A stretch of 64,000 nt of DNA from Methylacidiphilum infernorum V4 (GCF_000019665.1 NC_010794.1:1302001-1366000); one strand, 5' to 3'. Positions 8,997-18,471 are shown, numbered from the stretch's first letter. Numbers and translations are program-made. The notes: generated from the letters alone by a model not told the origin.

Positions 8997-10235
8997 TTAA
9001 TTCAAAAATTTAATATTTCCTAGAATTTTCATTAATGAAGTTCTCATCTTATCCAAAGGACCTGCTTTTATATTTTCGAGTTCAAATACCCGGGCATACC
9101 TCAGTAAGCCAAGAACGGTATAAAGGTCTGGTCGCTGCACGTAGGATTGGTCTCCCTCAAAATGAAGGGGGTCTGCAATCTTCACGGGGTGACCAAAGAT
9201 CTCTTGCGCCAGCTCCACTATCCCCTCGATCATGCTTCCTCCACCCGTAAGATAGATATCTCCAGTAAAATGGGGCCAAAAAGATTGACTTTCCAAATCT
9301 TCCTTAATAATTTCGAATATTTCCCCCTGTCGAGCCTTCAATATTTTTACTATGGTATTATAAGGCACCAGTTTTTCTTCAGAAAGGGATTGGCCGCTTA
9401 AAGCAACCCTTTTTTTTAAATATTCTTTATCGGAACGATAGGATCCAAAATGTCTCTTTATCTCTTCAGCTTGGGGAAACGGTATTCTTAAAGCTAAGGC
9501 TAAATCGTTGGTCAAATGATCCTGTCCCACCCCTATAACCCCTGAATGCACAATAAGTCCCCTGTGATATACGATGTAATCCGAAAGGCCGGCTCCCAGA
9601 TCAATAACGATGGCTCCCCGTTTCTTTTGATCACGTGTCAACACAGCTAGGGCCGTAGCAAAAATGCTCAAGCAATAATGGCGTACGTCTATAGAAAGCT
9701 CCTTTACACATCGAATGGTTGTTTGCAGCCGTGTAGCTATCCCAGAAATTAAATGGTATTCTGCAGCCAACTTTTTTGAAAAAAGCCCTACCGGGTTTTC
9801 TGTTGCCGTTCCATCATCTAGATAATAAGTTTTCAATAAATCGTGCAAAAGAACCTGCCCTGAGGGTAAAGTTTGATACCGAACAAGATCACGAAGCTCG
9901 TTCAAATGCTTTTGATCTATCCGATCCCCCTCCTCTCCAAGGCCAATTACCACTTTAGAATTAAACGAACGAATGTGGGCTCCACTGACGGCTAGGTACA
10001 CTTCTTTGATTTCAACATTAGTTTTTGACTCCGCTTCCAGGAGCGCATCCTGGATCGATTTTTGAGCCAATTCGAAATCAACGATTTCTCCTTTTCTTAC
10101 ATGCAAGGAAGGAGCTTCAGCAATCCCTAGAAGATAAAGTTCACCCTCTTTTTTCAGCTCCGCCACCGAACAAGCTATTTTACTGGTTCCAATTTCCAAA
10201 CCGACAAGAATCGGCCACTCTTTTTTCCAAAACAT
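8997..10235 (-). CDS. ftsA: Cell-division protein FtsA (actin-like membrane tether for FtsZ)
   Basis: A 412-residue actin-fold ATPase that anchors FtsZ to the inner membrane. Phosphate-1 loop: VGLEIGTSKIACSVAEL near residue 11. The 1C subdomain follows (KEVYLAVSGAHIRSFNSKVVIGL). Phosphate-2: GAIVIDLGAGLSDYIVY (~210). Adenosine motif: DIYLTGGGSMIEGIVELA. The last ~16 residues (KMRTSLMKILGNIKFL) form a short basic amphipathic helix typical of the FtsA membrane-targeting sequence. It sits between ftsQ (20-base gap) and ftsZ (25-base gap), the canonical order. Unlike its FtsZ partner it is not notably degenerate. Confidence 0.95.
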   Translation of the reverse strand: MFWKKEWPILVGLEIGTSKIACSVAELKKEGELYLLGIAEAPSLHVRKGEIVDFELAQKSIQDALLEAESKTNVEIKEVYLAVSGAHIRSFNSKVVIGLGEEGDRIDQKHLNELRDLVRYQTLPSGQVLLHDLLKTYYLDDGTATENPVGLFSKKLAAEYHLISGIATRLQTTIRCVKELSIDVRHYCLSIFATALAVLTRDQKKRGAIVIDLGAGLSDYIVYHRGLIVHSGVIGVGQDHLTNDLALALRIPFPQAEEIKRHFGSYRSDKEYLKKRVALSGQSLSEEKLVPYNTIVKILKARQGEIFEIIKEDLESQSFWPHFTGDIYLTGGGSMIEGIVELAQEIFGHPVKIADPLHFEGDQSYVQRPDLYTVLGLLRYARVFELENIKAGPLDKMRTSLMKILGNIKFLN

Positions 10236-10255
10236 TCTCTTTGTTATGAATAAAA

Positions 10256-11125
10256 TTATTGAAAGATCACAGGCACATTCTGATCAGGCGTTAAATCAAC
10301 CATAGAGATCTTTCGCCCATGACTCTGAGAAAAGGAATAAATCTTTTGAAGTCTATTCAGCTGATCCATCAAATGGTCGATCCGAAATGTCAATCTTACC
10401 CCGTCCCGTGTTATTAACCCGATTGTAAATGGTCTTGAAACATCAATGATCTGCGGTTCAAAAGTAAAGTGAAGTGGAGAGTTCCCTAAAATATGAAGAA
10501 GATTAATCGCCGCGGAAACCTCCGGTTCTTCAATCCTTTTTTTCGTTTCTACGGCTTTTAAAGGTATTCCTACCATTTCGGGCAAGGAAAGAATATCCTC
10601 CCTGTTTGCCGTTAAAAAAGGATATCCTTTTTCATCAAGACAATATTTTTGATTGGGTTTTGATTTCATTGCAAGTTTGACAACGGGTTTCCTTTCCCAA
10701 ACTCGAATGAGAATACGATCGGGAAGTTGTCTGCGGATGATAGCCTTATCCACCTCTTGAATAGAGCATATATTCAAAAAAATGTCTTTTAAAGAAATGT
10801 CAAAAATGTTATCTCCCAGCCGTATTTTCGAGGTCTGTATGATTTCTTCCTTGGCAATTCGTCCCGTTCCAATGATCTCTACATCTATCTTTTTAAGCGC
10901 ATAACCGGAACGAACCAAAAGTTTGCTTTTGATATATGACCAAGCTTGAATCCCGCCAACAGCCATTACCCCCATAAGAATCATAAACAACACGGATCGC
11001 AACAAAATCCTGATCTTATTTTTTCTTCGTGAATCTGTTTTTAAAGCTTCAGCATCTAAAACTTCCATTCTGGGCTTTTTAAGCCGGTTCTTTTTTTTCC
11101 TTTTTCCCTTTTTGATCAAGTTCAT
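10256..11125 (-). CDS. ftsQ: Cell-division protein FtsQ/DivIB
   Basis: A bitopic membrane protein of the divisome. A Lys/Arg-rich cytoplasmic tail (~40 residues) precedes one membrane segment (ILLRSVLFMILMGVMAVGGI). A POTRA domain follows (LKKIDVEIIGTGRIAKEEI, then the conserved RRQLPDRILIRVWERKPV), and then the FtsQ beta domain. The start is set at ATG 11125, because AGGGAG lies 8 bases upstream. A longer frame begins at 11170 and would overlap ddl by 19 bases, but it lacks a good ribosome site. FtsQ links FtsL/FtsB-type proteins to the cell-wall synthases FtsW and FtsI, which are encoded upstream in the same cluster. Confidence 0.9.
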   Translation of the reverse strand: MNLIKKGKRKKKNRLKKPRMEVLDAEALKTDSRRKNKIRILLRSVLFMILMGVMAVGGIQAWSYIKSKLLVRSGYALKKIDVEIIGTGRIAKEEIIQTSKIRLGDNIFDISLKDIFLNICSIQEVDKAIIRRQLPDRILIRVWERKPVVKLAMKSKPNQKYCLDEKGYPFLTANREDILSLPEMVGIPLKAVETKKRIEEPEVSAAINLLHILGNSPLHFTFEPQIIDVSRPFTIGLITRDGVRLTFRIDHLMDQLNRLQKIYSFSQSHGRKISMVDLTPDQNVPVIFQ

Positions 11126-11151
11126 CTTTTTTTCTCCCTGTAAATTATCGC

Positions 11152-12063
11152 TTATCCATGGGCTTTCCACCTAAGGTAAGAAATCTCCAGGATTTTTTCG
11201 CAAAGTTGGGCAAAATTCATGCCGGAAGCTTTTGCTGCCATCGGGAATAAGCTTGTTTCGGTCATTCCCGGTATCGTATTGATTTCTAGAACCCAAGGAA
11301 TGCCATTATCAGAGAGGATAATGTCTACTCTTCCATATACAGAGCACCCAAGCACATTGAATGCATCAAGAGCCGTTTTCTGTACCGCCGATGTTTGATC
11401 TACGGTTAAGGGAGCGGGGCAAAAATAGGTTGATGCTCCCTTGGTATACTTATGGTGATAGTCATAAAACCCCTCTTTTGGTTTAATTTCAACAACGGGA
11501 AGGGCTTTTCCATCCAGAATCCCCACGGTTAATTCTTTACCCGTTATCAGCGCTTCAGCCAAGACCACATGGTCGTATTGGGTCGATTTTTTAATGGCTT
11601 GATCCAGCTCTTTAATATCATAAACGAACTCAATGCCTATGCTCGAACCTTGCCGCGAGGGCTTGATCACGTAAGGGGGATCAAAAGGGATTTTTTTTCC
11701 ATCTCCAACGACACAAAAAGGAGGAGTAGGGATACCTCCCTTGATGAAAAGGGTTTTGCTCCAAGCTTTATCAAAAGCTTTTTCGCTCGAGGAAGCATCA
11801 CTTCCCGTAAAAGGAATGCCTCGACGCATTAAAAGCCTCTGTATTTGTCCATCTTCTCCAAATGAGCCATGGATGCATAAAAAGCAGATTTCCGCATCCC
11901 TAGGGATTTCGAACTTTTCAGTTGTCACGTCAATGGAACTGATTTCGTAGCCGAGAGAAGAAAGAGCATCTTCAACGGCCTTTGCGGTTCGAAGAGATAT
12001 TTCCCTTTCTTCTGAAGGTCCTCCTTTTAAAACAGCAATGTGCCTGGGCAAAGCGGGATTCAT
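11152..12063 (-). CDS. ddl: D-alanine--D-alanine ligase
   Basis: An ATP-grasp enzyme of 303 residues that makes the D-Ala-D-Ala dipeptide used by MurF. Visible motifs are the N-terminal KGGPSEEREISLRTAKAV, the glycine-rich ATP loop region KPSRQGSSIGIEFV, and the C-terminal metal/substrate site WVLEINTIPGMTETSLFP. Its start overlaps the murC-murB stop by 4 bases (ATGA). AGGAGA lies just upstream, so translation is probably coupled. The length is normal for the short DdlB type. Confidence 0.96.
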   Translation of the reverse strand: MNPALPRHIAVLKGGPSEEREISLRTAKAVEDALSSLGYEISSIDVTTEKFEIPRDAEICFLCIHGSFGEDGQIQRLLMRRGIPFTGSDASSSEKAFDKAWSKTLFIKGGIPTPPFCVVGDGKKIPFDPPYVIKPSRQGSSIGIEFVYDIKELDQAIKKSTQYDHVVLAEALITGKELTVGILDGKALPVVEIKPKEGFYDYHHKYTKGASTYFCPAPLTVDQTSAVQKTALDAFNVLGCSVYGRVDIILSDNGIPWVLEINTIPGMTETSLFPMAAKASGMNFAQLCEKILEISYLRWKAHG

Positions 12064-14345
12064 CTTTCTTCTCCTAAAATCACCACCTCTGTTTCCAAAT
12101 TTATTCCTCTTTTTTCAAGCGCCACCTTTTGGATCAAAGCAATAAGCTCTAGAATATCTTTAGCCCTAGCCCCTCCATCGTTGACGATAAAATTGCCATG
12201 CTCTTCAGAAACGCGCGCTTTACCTATAGAAACATTTTTCAATCCCAGCTCCTCTATCAATTTTCCAGCCGGAATTTCTTTTGGATTTTTAAAAATACAC
12301 CCCGCACTGGATCCGGCGGGTTGCGTTTCTACGCGTTTTGAAGAAAATTCTTTTAACTGCCTTGCAATGAGCTCCCTGTCCATCGGTGTAGCGATGAGCT
12401 GCGCTGAGAGAGCGATATGGGTTTCAAAAAAAGGGACTTTTCGATAATAAACCTCAAGATTCTCTCGATCAATTTCTCCCCTGTTCCCCTTCAGGTCCAT
12501 AAATCTTACCCGTTTTACCACATCCATGATCGCCCCTCCCATAGCTCCCGCATTCATTCTTAATGCTCCACCTAAACTTCCGGGAATTCCTTCAAGAAAT
12601 GAAAGTCCGCCAAGCCCCTGTTTTTTCGCCTCGTAGACTATTGTCCTCAACTTGGCCCCACTGCCCGCATAGATTGAATTACCGCTAAAATGAATACTAC
12701 AGAAATGGGGATGACCTAGGTGAATGCAAAGTCCTTTTATACCCCCATCGCGCACAAGAAGATTCGTCCCCCTCCCAATCAAAACCACAGGGAGATGATT
12801 TTCAGCGGCAAAACACAAAAGGGTTGAAAGATCCTCTTCTGTTGCCGGTTCTGCCCATATTTCAGCAGGTCCGCCAACCCTCAAAGTCGTATGCCTGCTT
12901 AATGGCTCATTCATCAACAGCTTCGTCTCGGCCGATACCTTTGTCTTGAGTTCTTCAATCATATGCAGATACCTCGCTAATTTTTCCGCCGTTTTATAAA
13001 TATCTCCAGCCCCCAGGGATATAATGGTATCTCCGGGTTGAATAATCGATAGCGTTCTGGAAGCTAGCCGGTCCAGATCTTTTTCAAAAAGAACCGCCGG
13101 ATGTCCCTGTTCCTTTATTTCTTTTGCTAAAGACCATCCATCAATTCCATTTGAGGGTTCTCCAGCCCCAAATATTTCCGTTACAACCACGACATCGGCA
13201 TCATGGAATGCATGGGCAAAAAGGGGTTTCATCGTTTTTATACGACTATACCGATGAGGCTGAAATAGGGCTACCGTCCTTTTCCCTCTGCCTTTTGCCG
13301 ATCTCAACGTGGCTTTTATTTCCGTTGGATGATGGGCATAGTCGTCTATGACCTCGTAATCTTTCCCTTTATATTTCAACTCAAAGCGTCTTTTTAATCC
13401 AAGAAAGCGAGAGAGGCTACTCGACGCAGAAAGGGGAGAAATGCCGATTGAAGTTGCCATTGACAAAGCAGCAAGGGCGTTTTGAACGTTTTGCATGCCT
13501 GGGATTTGAAGCTTTATGTTACATAACCTGTTTTGTTCTCTATACACCGGGTATCCCTGTGAGGCGCCTTGAGAATCAATCCAAAAATCCGGTCCTCTTT
13601 CTTTTAAACTATAGCCAAAGGCTTTTTTATCTGCTCGATAAAGGAGTGTTCTACAGTGAGGATCATCTTGATTAAAAATGACTATATCTTGGGTTCGGGC
13701 GATCATTTCTTTAAAAGCCAAAAGGATAGCATCGATATCCGAATAATAATTGAGATGCTCTTCTTCGATATTCAAAACAACGAGATATTGGGGTGAAAAA
13801 TAAAGGAAACTGCCGTCGCTCTCATCCCCTTCGATAACCATGTATTCACCCCGTCCTAAGTAGGCGCTCCCTCCAGGAGTAAGAGTCTCTGCCCCCACGT
13901 AAAATGAAGGATCCAAACCACAATCTTTTAAAATCCATGCGATCATTCCCGATGTCGTACTTTTACCATGCATCCCCGTCACAAGAATGACTTTTTTGTC
14001 TAAAGCAAGAAGGGATAGAAGAAAAGCCCGCTTGACAAGGGGTATCCCCCGTTGCACGCACGCTCTATATTCGGGATTGTCCAAGGGAATAGCCGAAGAA
14101 AAGCAAACCAAGTCCGTTGAAAGGACATGCCTATGATCGTGATAAGGGTAAAAGTCCATACCCAATTCTATCAATCTCTGCACTTTTTCCGTCGGCTCAC
14201 AGTCTGAACCACTGACGTGATAACCAACTGAAAGCAGTAAATTAGCCAGGGGAGTCATCCCGCTCCCACAGACTCCCAATAAATGAATTTTCGATTCCTT
14301 GTTTTTCAAAATGTTTAAGATTACTTCCTTCTCTTGAAAAGACAT
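12060..14345 (-). CDS. murC/murB: Bifunctional UDP-MurNAc--L-alanine ligase / UDP-MurNAc dehydrogenase (MurC-MurB fusion)
   Basis: One 761-residue chain holds two consecutive cytoplasmic peptidoglycan enzymes. Residues ~17-455 are MurC: HLLGVCGSGMTPLANLL, the ATP loop VTGMHGKSTTSGMIAW, IEGDESDGSF, and the Mur-ligase central and C-terminal domains (VIDDYAHHPTEI, FQPHRYSRIK). Residues ~465-761 are MurB, a FAD-binding reductase: RHTTLRVGGPAEIW, VLIGRGTNLLVRDGG, FLEGIPGSLGGALRMNAGA, YYRKVPFF and AGCIFKNP. MurB (reduction to UDP-MurNAc) acts just before MurC, so the fusion joins successive steps. Both sets of active-site motifs look complete. The frame is unbroken across the junction near residue 460, so this is a true fusion. 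It overlaps murG by 25 bases. Confidence 0.95.
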   Translation of the reverse strand: MSFQEKEVILNILKNKESKIHLLGVCGSGMTPLANLLLSVGYHVSGSDCEPTEKVQRLIELGMDFYPYHDHRHVLSTDLVCFSSAIPLDNPEYRACVQRGIPLVKRAFLLSLLALDKKVILVTGMHGKSTTSGMIAWILKDCGLDPSFYVGAETLTPGGSAYLGRGEYMVIEGDESDGSFLYFSPQYLVVLNIEEEHLNYYSDIDAILLAFKEMIARTQDIVIFNQDDPHCRTLLYRADKKAFGYSLKERGPDFWIDSQGASQGYPVYREQNRLCNIKLQIPGMQNVQNALAALSMATSIGISPLSASSSLSRFLGLKRRFELKYKGKDYEVIDDYAHHPTEIKATLRSAKGRGKRTVALFQPHRYSRIKTMKPLFAHAFHDADVVVVTEIFGAGEPSNGIDGWSLAKEIKEQGHPAVLFEKDLDRLASRTLSIIQPGDTIISLGAGDIYKTAEKLARYLHMIEELKTKVSAETKLLMNEPLSRHTTLRVGGPAEIWAEPATEEDLSTLLCFAAENHLPVVLIGRGTNLLVRDGGIKGLCIHLGHPHFCSIHFSGNSIYAGSGAKLRTIVYEAKKQGLGGLSFLEGIPGSLGGALRMNAGAMGGAIMDVVKRVRFMDLKGNRGEIDRENLEVYYRKVPFFETHIALSAQLIATPMDRELIARQLKEFSSKRVETQPAGSSAGCIFKNPKEIPAGKLIEELGLKNVSIGKARVSEEHGNFIVNDGGARAKDILELIALIQKVALEKRGINLETEVVILGEER

Positions 14346-15436
14346 CGTTCAACTATCTCCACTATTTTATCGGTTGAATTGGGCTCAAACATCACCTGAG
14401 CCCTCCTACCCATTTCTTGGGACAACTGGCGATCATCCAATACCCTCTTTAGAGTTTGAGAGAGAATTTCGGGACTTACTTTTGATTCTTCAAAAACAAA
14501 GGCCGCCTTAGCCTTCTCCAAAACAACCGCATTTTTTTTCTGATGATCGTTTGCCGCATAAGGATAGGGAATAAGAATACTCGGTAAACCAAAAGCACAA
14601 ATTTCAGTCAAAGTCGTTGCACCAGCTCTACTTATCACCAGGTCCGACGAACTGTAATAAGTTGCCATTCTATGTGAAAAGGGTTCTACCAGGGCTTTAT
14701 AGCCAAGATCATTATAACTTCTTAAGCATTCTTCATAATCTTTGGAACCGGTAAGATGAACAAATTGGATTTGGTCTTTTCGCTCGAGTAGAAAAGGAAG
14801 AGTTTTAAGAACAAGTTGATTTAGGCCATGGGCTCCTTGACTGCCTCCGAAAATGAAAAGAGTCTTGCGGGCAGGAGATAAATCCAAGCTACGGCAGGCT
14901 TCTTTTCTATCGCTTTTGACCATCTCCTTTCGCAAAGGAATGCCTGTAAAGATCTTTTTAGAGGGAGAAACGTTTATTTCACACTCTTTCATGCCTAAGA
15001 GAACATATTGAGCAAACCCGCTGAAAAGCTTTGTTACCAATCCAACCGTAGCATTAGCTTCATGGAGAATTAAAGGTAATTTTTGTTGTAATCCCAAATA
15101 CAAGGGTATTGCACTAATAAAACCTCCAAAAGCTAAAATGAGATCTGGATTAAAAGTTAAAAAAATGGAATGACACTTTTTATACCCCCTGAAAAGTTTT
15201 AAAGAAAAGGAAAATATTTTTTTTGAAAAAAACCCAGGCCATCCCATTACAGGTAAAGACTGCCAAGCGATGTTGTTTTTATTTTTTATAGCTTCCTTGT
15301 CGACCTCTTTTTCTGAAAGGATAAGTAAGGGGTTATGCCCTATTTCCATTAGTTTTTCAGCTACGGCGATCCCTGGGAAGAGATGCCCTCCTGTGCCTCC
15401 ACAGGGAATCAAAATATTTCCACCTTTCATAATCAC
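14321..15436 (-). CDS. murG: UDP-GlcNAc--lipid I GlcNAc transferase MurG
   Basis: A peripheral membrane GT28 enzyme that adds GlcNAc to lipid I to give lipid II. The N-terminal glycine-rich loop GGTGGHLFPGIAVAEKL is intact. FIFGGSQGAHGLNQLV and the donor-binding segment DLVISRAGATTLTEICAFGLPSILIPYP (~265-290) are typical of the family. Length 371 is normal. The GTG start shares a 4-base overlap (GTGA) with the ftsW stop; an in-frame ATG at 15430 is an alternative. The 3' end overlaps murC-murB by 25 bases, pointing to tight translational coupling. Confidence 0.95.
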   Translation of the reverse strand: MIMKGGNILIPCGGTGGHLFPGIAVAEKLMEIGHNPLLILSEKEVDKEAIKNKNNIAWQSLPVMGWPGFFSKKIFSFSLKLFRGYKKCHSIFLTFNPDLILAFGGFISAIPLYLGLQQKLPLILHEANATVGLVTKLFSGFAQYVLLGMKECEINVSPSKKIFTGIPLRKEMVKSDRKEACRSLDLSPARKTLFIFGGSQGAHGLNQLVLKTLPFLLERKDQIQFVHLTGSKDYEECLRSYNDLGYKALVEPFSHRMATYYSSSDLVISRAGATTLTEICAFGLPSILIPYPYAANDHQKKNAVVLEKAKAAFVFEESKVSPEILSQTLKRVLDDRQLSQEMGRRAQVMFEPNSTDKIVEIVERCLFKRRK

Positions 15437-16620
15437 AGATTAATAGAACGTTGGGCTCCTTTCTGCTCAATATAAATGCGAAATTCAAAAGAGCGCTGAC
15501 GATGAATATTCAAAAGGATGCCTACTGAAATAAGGCAAAAAAGGAGATTTGAACCTCCGTAGCTTATGAAGGGTAAAGGAAAACCCTTGTTGGGAAGTAA
15601 GCCCGTTACAACCCCTAAATTAAATAGCGCTTGCATTCCTATCAATGAGGTCAGAGCCGTACCTACCATAAGCCCTTCTTTGTCGGGCGCAAACAAAGAA
15701 ATCCAGCCCGCCGTTAAAACAAAAGCAAGATAGAGTCCAACAATCAAGAGAGTGGCGATAAGCCCCAGTTCTTCTCCGATAATGGGGAAAATAAAATCGG
15801 TCGTAGACTCGGGTAAATAAAACATCTTTTGGCGGCTATTACCCAACCCAAGCCCGGTCATTCCCCCAGAACCCAGGGCGATCAGAGACTGCCACAGTTG
15901 GTAGGATTTACCCTGGATGTCTTGATCCATGTTGAGAAATGCCATGAGTCTTGACCTTCTTTCGGGCATGATCAAGCCGACAGCCAGGACAACGAGAATA
16001 CCCGATCCCAAGGTGGGCAAAATAAACTTCAATGGATAGCCATCCAAATAAAGATAGAGAACATAGAGTAAAAGGTAGAGAAAAGCGGACCCCAAGTCGC
16101 CAGAAATCATTAAAAGGCAGATGAACAAAGAGACTACCACAAAAGCTACCAAGTTTGGAGAAGCGAAAAGAAAAACTCCCTGTTTTTTCTTCGCGATCAT
16201 ATGGGCAAGAAAGAGGGAGAGAAAGATTTTAGAAAATTCAGAGGGTTCAAAATTGAGTCCTCCAAGTGAAATCCAGCGAGACGAACCATGGACCCTGTGC
16301 CCGATCCCGGGTACAAAACAGAGCAAAAGAAGAAAAAAACCAAAGCTCAAAAGCAAAAACGAATTGTCGATCAGCCTATGGTAATCAATAAAGCTAAAAA
16401 CAAAACAGAGTATCAACCCCATGGAGATCCACAGAAATTGACGAAACATTAAGCTGGAAACCAGGTTTTCTTTCCCTAGAATGAACTTTCCAGAAACGCT
16501 AAATAAGGCGACAATACCTACAGTAAGCAAAGTCAATGTTAATCCAAAAAGTAAAAATCCAGAAAACTGGCTTATTTTTTTTGTTTTTTGATTGAAAAGG
16601 TCTGATTCTAACCTGTGCAT
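15433..16620 (-). CDS. ftsW: SEDS-family peptidoglycan glycosyltransferase FtsW
   Basis: A polytopic inner-membrane protein of 395 residues with about ten hydrophobic segments, which polymerises lipid II at the septum together with FtsI. SEDS signatures are present: HRVHGSSRWISLGGLNFEPSEFSKI in the first half, GKSYQLWQSLIALGSGGMTGLGLGNS, TTDFIFPIIGEELGLI, and the C-terminal NKGFPLPFISYGGSNLL. The position upstream of murG in a dcw cluster supports FtsW rather than RodA. The gene starts 8 bases after the LysM protein gene ends. Confidence 0.94.
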   Translation of the reverse strand: MHRLESDLFNQKTKKISQFSGFLLFGLTLTLLTVGIVALFSVSGKFILGKENLVSSLMFRQFLWISMGLILCFVFSFIDYHRLIDNSFLLLSFGFFLLLLCFVPGIGHRVHGSSRWISLGGLNFEPSEFSKIFLSLFLAHMIAKKKQGVFLFASPNLVAFVVVSLFICLLMISGDLGSAFLYLLLYVLYLYLDGYPLKFILPTLGSGILVVLAVGLIMPERRSRLMAFLNMDQDIQGKSYQLWQSLIALGSGGMTGLGLGNSRQKMFYLPESTTDFIFPIIGEELGLIATLLIVGLYLAFVLTAGWISLFAPDKEGLMVGTALTSLIGMQALFNLGVVTGLLPNKGFPLPFISYGGSNLLFCLISVGILLNIHRQRSFEFRIYIEQKGAQRSINL

Positions 16621-16628
16621 GCAATATT

Positions 16629-17336
16629 TTAATTCTGCTGGGTGGGATTTTCAGAAGGGCGTGGATTCGAAGGAGGAGGGGCTTGTTTTTCCTGGTTAAC
16701 TTTAGGATAAGGTATGATCAAGTCCTGGCCTATCTTTAGCTTTGTCGGATCTTTGATCTGGTTTGCATCCACAATTTCTTTGACCGAAAGATGGAAGCGC
16801 CTGGCTATTTTCCAAAGGCTGTCCCCTTGCCTTACCGTGTATATCCTTTTGCCTTCAGCTTCCTTGAGAAGAGCTGAAACATCCTCCTGTTCTTTCTCTA
16901 TCACAGGAACAAGTAATTTTTGTCCCGGAACCAAGGAAGCACCTAGATTGGGATTATATTTTTTTATCTCAAAAATACTTACTCTATAACGCCTGGCTAG
17001 ACTCTGCAATGTTTCTCCCTCCTTGACCGTATGCATTGTCGTTTGTATGGGAGAATTTTCCAAGGATTGTTCTTTTTTCTGCTCCTGGTCTTTCTGATGT
17101 TCTTTATCCTCTTCGGAGGCAACTTTCTGCTCTGAAGGAGGAAGAAAATGAGAAGGCTGAACTTTATTTTGATTTAAAACTTTTCCCTTGGAGTGGAGTA
17201 AATAAAAGACAGAAACCAAGCCGATGATCAGCAACTGAAGTCCCAGTATGAAGAATAAAATGGCAACCACCCTCAGTCCAAAGGAAGGCTTTTTAGGAAT
17301 TGACTTTTTTTCTTCCATTTTTTTTAACTTATCCAT
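16629..17336 (-). CDS. Membrane-anchored protein with two LysM domains, in the murD position
   Basis: This 235-residue protein has a short basic N-terminus, one membrane segment (~23-47, VVAILFFILGLQLLIIGLVSVF), and a charged Glu/Gln/Lys-rich linker. Two LysM repeats follow, around residues 102-146 (HTVKEGETLQSLARRYRVSI) and 165-210 (YTVRQGDSLWKIARRFHLSV), and the tail is proline-rich. LysM modules bind GlcNAc-containing glycans, so the protein probably sits in the periplasm bound to peptidoglycan. A Shine-Dalgarno AAAGG lies upstream. It occupies the slot between mraY and ftsW where murD is usually found. Whether it takes part in division is an inference from position. Confidence 0.85.
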   Translation of the reverse strand: MDKLKKMEEKKSIPKKPSFGLRVVAILFFILGLQLLIIGLVSVFYLLHSKGKVLNQNKVQPSHFLPPSEQKVASEEDKEHQKDQEQKKEQSLENSPIQTTMHTVKEGETLQSLARRYRVSIFEIKKYNPNLGASLVPGQKLLVPVIEKEQEDVSALLKEAEGKRIYTVRQGDSLWKIARRFHLSVKEIVDANQIKDPTKLKIGQDLIIPYPKVNQEKQAPPPSNPRPSENPTQQN

Positions 17337-17360
17337 TATACAACCTTTTGAATTTGTAGC

Positions 17361-18461
17361 CTACCTGATTTTCAGGCTCGAGAGGGCAAGCAAACCAAAA
17401 AGCAAACTGAGTATCCAAAACCTCACCGTTACCGCGGTTTCACTCCAACCCTTTAATTCAAAGTGATGGTGAAGAGGGGCCATCGCAAAAAGCCTTTTGC
17501 CCGTTAGCTTGAAAGAAGCCACTTGCAATATTACTGATGTAGCCTCTATAACGAATATGCCTCCGGCAATAACAAGCAGCAATTCTTGGCCAAGAATGAT
17601 TGCAACAACTCCCAGTGCACTGCCGATAGCAAGAGAGCCCGTATCCCCCATGAACACGGCTGCAGGATAACAGTTATACCAGAGAAAACCCATGCATGCA
17701 CCAATGAGGGCAGAACAAAAGATCGTCAACTCCCCTGCCCCTTTTATGTAAGGAAGAAAAAGATAGCCGCTCATGTCCGCCCTGCCAGAAATATAGGAAA
17801 ATACAGCATATACAAAAGCGACTCCTATTGTACAACCTGCAGCCAAGCCGTCCAGCCCATCGGTAAGATTGACCGCGTTTGAACTGCCCATAACGACAAG
17901 GATAAAAAAGGGAATAGCCATCCAACCTATGTCAATGTGCTTGACTTCCTTAAGAAAAGGAATAGTCAGCTTTTGAGCAAGCCTGGATGTTTCCGGATCG
18001 GCTAACAGGACAATCCCAACGACCACCCCCACTATTGCTTGAGCCAAAAGTTTTATTTTTCCAGAAATTCCATAGTGTTTTTTTTGTATCACTTTTTTAA
18101 AATCATCCCAAAAACCTATCCCTCCCATAAAGAGCATACTCAGAAGGGAGAGCCAAAAAAATTTATTCGTAGGAATAACCCATATCAGGCAACTTAGGCT
18201 CACGGCCAAAAGTATGAGTAGCCCTCCCATCGTCGGTGTTCCCGATTTGGATCCATGAAGGGCCGCAAGATCTTTCACTACCTCTTTGCCTCGGATAGGT
18301 TGACCCGCTTTCAACTTTCTTAAAAGGCTAATCATGGGCCTACCCAAAAGCCAACAAAGAACCAAAGAGGTAATAGCCGCTCCCATGGCCCTAAAGGTTA
18401 TATATTTAAAAACATTCAATATCCCTAAATAACCGGAATAGTAATGAAGATAGTAAAGCAT
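17361..18461 (-). CDS. mraY: Phospho-MurNAc-pentapeptide transferase MraY
   Basis: An inner-membrane enzyme of 366 residues that transfers phospho-MurNAc-pentapeptide to undecaprenyl phosphate, forming lipid I. Diagnostic motifs are KSGTPTMGGLLIL, the aspartate pair in FWDDFKK, NAVNLTDGLDGLAAG, FMGDTGSLAIG and the histidine motif MAPLHHHFELKGW. About ten hydrophobic segments are apparent. Start ATG at 18461; the gene follows murF by 10 bases. Confidence 0.97.
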   Translation of the reverse strand: MLYYLHYYSGYLGILNVFKYITFRAMGAAITSLVLCWLLGRPMISLLRKLKAGQPIRGKEVVKDLAALHGSKSGTPTMGGLLILLAVSLSCLIWVIPTNKFFWLSLLSMLFMGGIGFWDDFKKVIQKKHYGISGKIKLLAQAIVGVVVGIVLLADPETSRLAQKLTIPFLKEVKHIDIGWMAIPFFILVVMGSSNAVNLTDGLDGLAAGCTIGVAFVYAVFSYISGRADMSGYLFLPYIKGAGELTIFCSALIGACMGFLWYNCYPAAVFMGDTGSLAIGSALGVVAIILGQELLLVIAGGIFVIEATSVILQVASFKLTGKRLFAMAPLHHHFELKGWSETAVTVRFWILSLLFGLLALSSLKIR

Positions 18462-18471
18462 GATTTCAAGG

